Shown: positions 60,474 through 64,000 of the stretch, piece after piece
How the letters are laid out: the number at the start of each line of letters is the position of its first letter
How positions within the stretch are numbered: position 1 is the first letter of the stretch
Assembly: GCA_963693285.1 (NCBI GenBank)
Contig: OY848918.1
Location: 9,117,156-9,181,155 of the forward strand
Length of the DNA: 64,000 bases
Direction of reading: 5' to 3'
DNA from: Xestospongia muta
Lineage: Eukaryota; Porifera; Demospongiae; Haplosclerida; Petrosiidae
Translations under genes and position numbers: made by a program
The notes under the pieces: generated by a model
Database searches by the model: none
What the model was told of the DNA's origin: nothing
What the model saw: the letters and a program-made list of their open reading frames with translations, nothing else

Positions 60474-63400
60474 TTATCTTCCTCTTCCTCCTCTGGATAA
60501 CTCTCTAGTATTTCCAATATAAGACTGAATTATTGATATTACCTAATAATAGATAAATAGGTTTAAAATGAGTTTCTATTATCCATTCATACTTCTATCA
60601 GATCATCCATCAATTCATCTATCATATATCCATACCTTATCAATATTAGCTAAACCAAATACTGCAGCTACTGCTAAAAACAGACCAACAAATGAACCTT
60701 TAAATACAGCACTCTCTTTTGATGATATAACAGACTAAACAAATAGTAATTATAATAAGACTGTCATATAATTGGTGATATTAACATCAAAGGTTACACA
60801 AAAACGGAAATCTGGGAATGAGGCTATAAGGACAATATTTATACTGACCTCATCAGCTGATACATGAAGTGTTATATGTTTATCTTCATCAGCCAAAAAA
60901 GACAGGTTAGTAATACTACTGACAGATATTTTATGAAGTGTGTGACTACTTTCTACTTGAACAGTGTATTCTCTCTATAGATATAGAGATATAATAGACA
61001 TGATGTATAATATGTACTAGTGGTAATCCACTTACTGAAGGGTTTAGTGGTAACTTAGATAGACTAAAGAACCCCATAGGATCAGGTGTTGTTGTATAAA
61101 CTATAGACTCCATATACTTATCACTGTATAACACAACCTAATAACTATTAATAACTAGTACAATCTATATTAATATTAGTACCTTTAATGAGTTCAGTAA
61201 TTCTAGATCATTAATTACTATATTACCAGTCACTGTAATTTTAGTAGGTTTAAATATAGCTAAGAAATTCTCTTCACTGATGTCATTTTCTGTAACCTTC
61301 AGAGTGTGTGTGTGTGAGAGAGATCAATTATTATTCCTTTAACATAACATTTATAACTGACCTTTACAAGTCGAGATATAGGTAGTCCTCTTTCAATAGT
61401 GGACTCTTTGTCTGTAGCCAGTGATATCTGATAGTCACAATGAGGCTACAACAGTGTAAGAGAGAGACTAAATTTTTGCATTAAACATTTTGTCATACCT
61501 GAAGTCCTCTAAATCGATATATACCATCTTTATCAGTGATTACTACATCATGAAACTCATTGCATGGACTGTTAATATCTATCGTAGTTAATACCTTAAG
61601 GATATCAAGATAAAGAGAGAGACATCAATTTACAAATAATACTTACAGTGACTGTTATTCCTTCTAGTGGTGTTCCATTGAGAGAAGTCACTTTACCACT
61701 ACAACTAATGGTATATATAGACAATGAGTGCATAAATATTTTAACTGTTTTTGTACTTACCTGAAGGCAACTCTCTTTGCAGTGAACTCTACTTTCATAT
61801 GTTCTCCTTGATTTAACTCTATAACCTGTAAACACACAGAACAACATGATGACATACAGACACCCACACAGTAATATGATCAGACAAACAAATACAAAAG
61901 AAAATAGTAAATACAACAATAAAATAACAATAAAATAGACAAATACAACAATAGATGACAATACTGACATATTGATGTATGTACCTTGGAGGAAGGCTGG
62001 AATTCAAACTCTCTCAATAATGGTTTTATATAATACTGACCAGGTGACTAAAGTAATAACAAATATATGCAATAATACAATAATGATATAAGACAGTAGT
62101 GTATTGTATATTACTTAATATATGACACTATTATATCATACTATTATTATATCAAATGTACATGTACATCTCACAGTAGTAATATCATATATGAGTCATT
62201 CAAACTACATCATATGAGACATGTACATGTATACCCAATACTATTGTATTAATAGTATTATATCACATGAGTCATTATGTGTATGTGTATACCCAATACT
62301 ATTGTATTGATAGTATTATATCACATGAGTCATTATGTGTACATGTACATCCAATACTATTGTATTGATAGTATTATATCACATGAGTCATTATATGTAC
62401 ATGTATACCCAATACTATTGTATTGATAGTATTATATCATATATATATACATTCAAACTAACTATATCAATGTGAACTAGAACACCATCTTCATTAGTTT
62501 TATTAGAACTTCTCATATCTTCTCCACTAACAGATACTAACACACCAATGAGTGGTTCAGTAGATAACTTATCAATTACCTACAATAATATTATAAATAA
62601 TATTTTAGCTCGTGACTTTAAAATTTATCTGTTTGTCCATTCATCATCTATCTGCCCATCTATCAATTTACCTACCTATTTATCCATCCATCCATCCATT
62701 TGTCTGTTTGCCAGTCCATCCATCCATCCATCCATCCATCCATCCATTAATCTGTCTGTTTGCCAGTCCATCCATCCATCTATCCATTGTACTTTGATAG
62801 TGAGTTGAGATTTCTTCATAGCTTTAAAAGAATATATGTCATTTTCTAATGGTTCAAATACATACTGATCTAAACTAGCACTCTGTAGAGAGTGAGAGAC
62901 ATTTATCAACACATACACACAATATCTTACCACCGTATGGTGAACTGTTCCTGGTAATGGACCTGCTTTGTATGTCCCCTTTTCATCAGTTATTACCTCA
63001 ATAGCTGGGTCACTGGAATTGGTTACTATGGTAACCAGGACACCTGCCAGAGGAGGTTCTATGTGACCTGTGATAAAGAGTCCCTCCATACAATGAAATG
63101 AAGGAACTACCTCTGGACAATCTAAAGGAGAAGAAGGGGGAGAAAGAGAGATATTTGAAGTTACACAGTCTGGTCACTAACCTTCTCCAACAGTATAAGT
63201 CAGTTTCTCTGGTGAACACAACAGTTTTTTAGATTGAGGAGTAATTACAGCTACTGATCCAGGTCTATAATGAAACTCAATACAAGTAGTGTAATAAGAT
63301 GATAAAATTACTTGGCATTAAAAGAATATTGATGGACAATATCATCATCTGATAATCTTGAGTTAGTAATAAATGGTTTTAATATTTGAGTCTCACTTTT

Positions 63401-64000
63401 ATTAGTTTCAGAACTATTAAATATTGAGAAATGATAATAATATATTTAATGAAGAGATAAAACATGTATATATTATAAATTACCTACCTAATAGTTAGTG
63501 ATATATCAACAGGATCACTAGTACCAGGTGGAGTAGATACTGATATATTGACTGTGTGACTTACAGCAGTTATTGTAAGAGGAGCAGGAAGTGAACTATA
63601 AGATTAATAATAATATTATATATATACATATATATATACATTACATATACATATATATATATATACATACCAGTATGATAAACTGGTAATAATTAACCAG
63701 TTAAACCAGTATGAAAATTAAACCAATACATAATACCATACTGGTTTAACTGGTTTACTATACTGGTTATCATATTGCATACTAGTTAGACAAATTGATA
63801 ATACCATTTCATCTTAGTATTGGCTTATTATAATAGCTTATCATACTGGTTTGTCTGGTGATTTATACTAATTTATCATACTGGTTTGACTGGTTTAACA
63901 TGGAAATATTGACTTACGTCAAAAACATGTACATGTTTGCATCAAACTGATGACATGATCTTGGAACAATACTAAATTGTCCTGTTATAAAATGATATGT
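60474..64000 (-). CDS. Nodal modulator (NOMO) homologue, 3' part, 17 exons
   Basis: NOMO is an ER membrane protein with many carboxypeptidase-regulatory-like domains, part of the BOS complex with nicalin and TMEM147 at the Sec61 translocon. Exons read on minus: 63981-63918, 63595-63488, 63413-63312, 63264-63182, 63121-62931, 62882-62793, 62579-62463, 62047-61985, 61825-61761, 61704-61647, 61578-61499, 61445-61362, 61296-61183, 61137-61036, 60974-60849, 60734-60636, 60524-60474. Diagnostic pieces are [50 protein letters not shown], and near the end a transmembrane segment ([15 protein letters not shown]) and a short basic tail. Phases checked at several junctions agree. Earlier exons lie beyond 64000. 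Confidence 0.88.
62226..62445 (+). repeat. 60 bp minisatellite in a NOMO intron
   Basis: About four units of 60 bp containing CCCAATACTATTGTATTGAT and ATATCACATGAGTCATTA. Units differ at a few bases in the GTACATGTATAC part. Confidence 0.9.
62640..62795 (+). repeat. (ATCC)n microsatellite in a NOMO intron
   Basis: Two CATC tetranucleotide runs joined by a duplicated TCTGTCTGTTTGCCAGTCCA block. It adjoins the donor of exon 62882-62793. Confidence 0.9.
63668..63900. repeat. ACTGGTTTAACTGGTT foldback cluster in a NOMO intron
   Basis: AACCAGTTAAACCAGTAT (63692-63709) is the complement of ATACTGGTTTAACTGGTT (63743-63761). Further CATACTGGTTTG(T/A)CTGG blocks follow at 63843 and 63878. The preceding 63605-63668 is an (AT)n/(TATACA)n run. 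Confidence 0.75.

Overview
The window looks like animal nuclear DNA, most probably from a demosponge of the Amphimedon type. The base composition is AT-rich, introns are short with GT-AG ends, and the recognisable genes are animal families: TRIM-NHL E3 ligases, a Death domain, the translocon protein NOMO and TMEM267. Young tandem repeats and segmental duplications are abundant. The species assignment is an inference from this gene mix; nothing here proves it.

Layout. 1-9700: a satellite array of about 790 bp units, with a five-unit higher-order period of 3970 bp. 9895-10560: an inverted pair of promoter-like sequences around a 64-codon ORF. 10960-12290: a 62 bp minisatellite and an old element, followed by an inverted, diverged satellite copy. 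13531-15633 (-): TRIM-A. 16012-27960 (copy A) and 33493-44690 (copy B): a direct segmental duplication of about 11-12 kb. It carries, in order, a broken TMEM267-like gene, unidentified sequence, a MULE transposase relic, a decayed NOMO 3' end, a HIRAN-like fragment and a TRIM-NHL gene. The TRIM is a truncated, frameshifted pseudogene in copy A and complete in copy B (TRIM-C). Between the copies lie a complete TRIM-B (28669-30924) and a solo RING relic. 46160-49200: intergenic sequence with one RING relic (+) and one Death-domain relic (-). 49244-55408 (-): a four-exon gene. 57315-59783 (-): TRIM-E. 60474-64000 (-): 17 exons of the 3' part of NOMO, which continues beyond the window.

The most notable object is the gene at 49244-55408. 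Its first exon ends just after a 2A ribosome-skipping motif (DIESNPGP) preceded by a hydrophobic segment. All three inferred introns are phase 1 and join this exon to a Death-domain exon, a short linker exon and a large B-box/coiled-coil/filamin/NHL exon. The result would be a TRIM-NHL-like protein with a Death domain in place of the RING, separated during translation from a signal-like leader.

The TRIM genes look like a birth-and-death family. TRIM-C and TRIM-E are nearly identical up to the first NHL blade and then diverge abruptly. Glutamate-rich triplet tracts in the filamin domain vary in length, and one duplication breakpoint lies in such a tract. RING stubs, promoter stubs and NOMO exon relics are scattered as by-products. 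Every call comes from reading the sequence; no similarity search was run.
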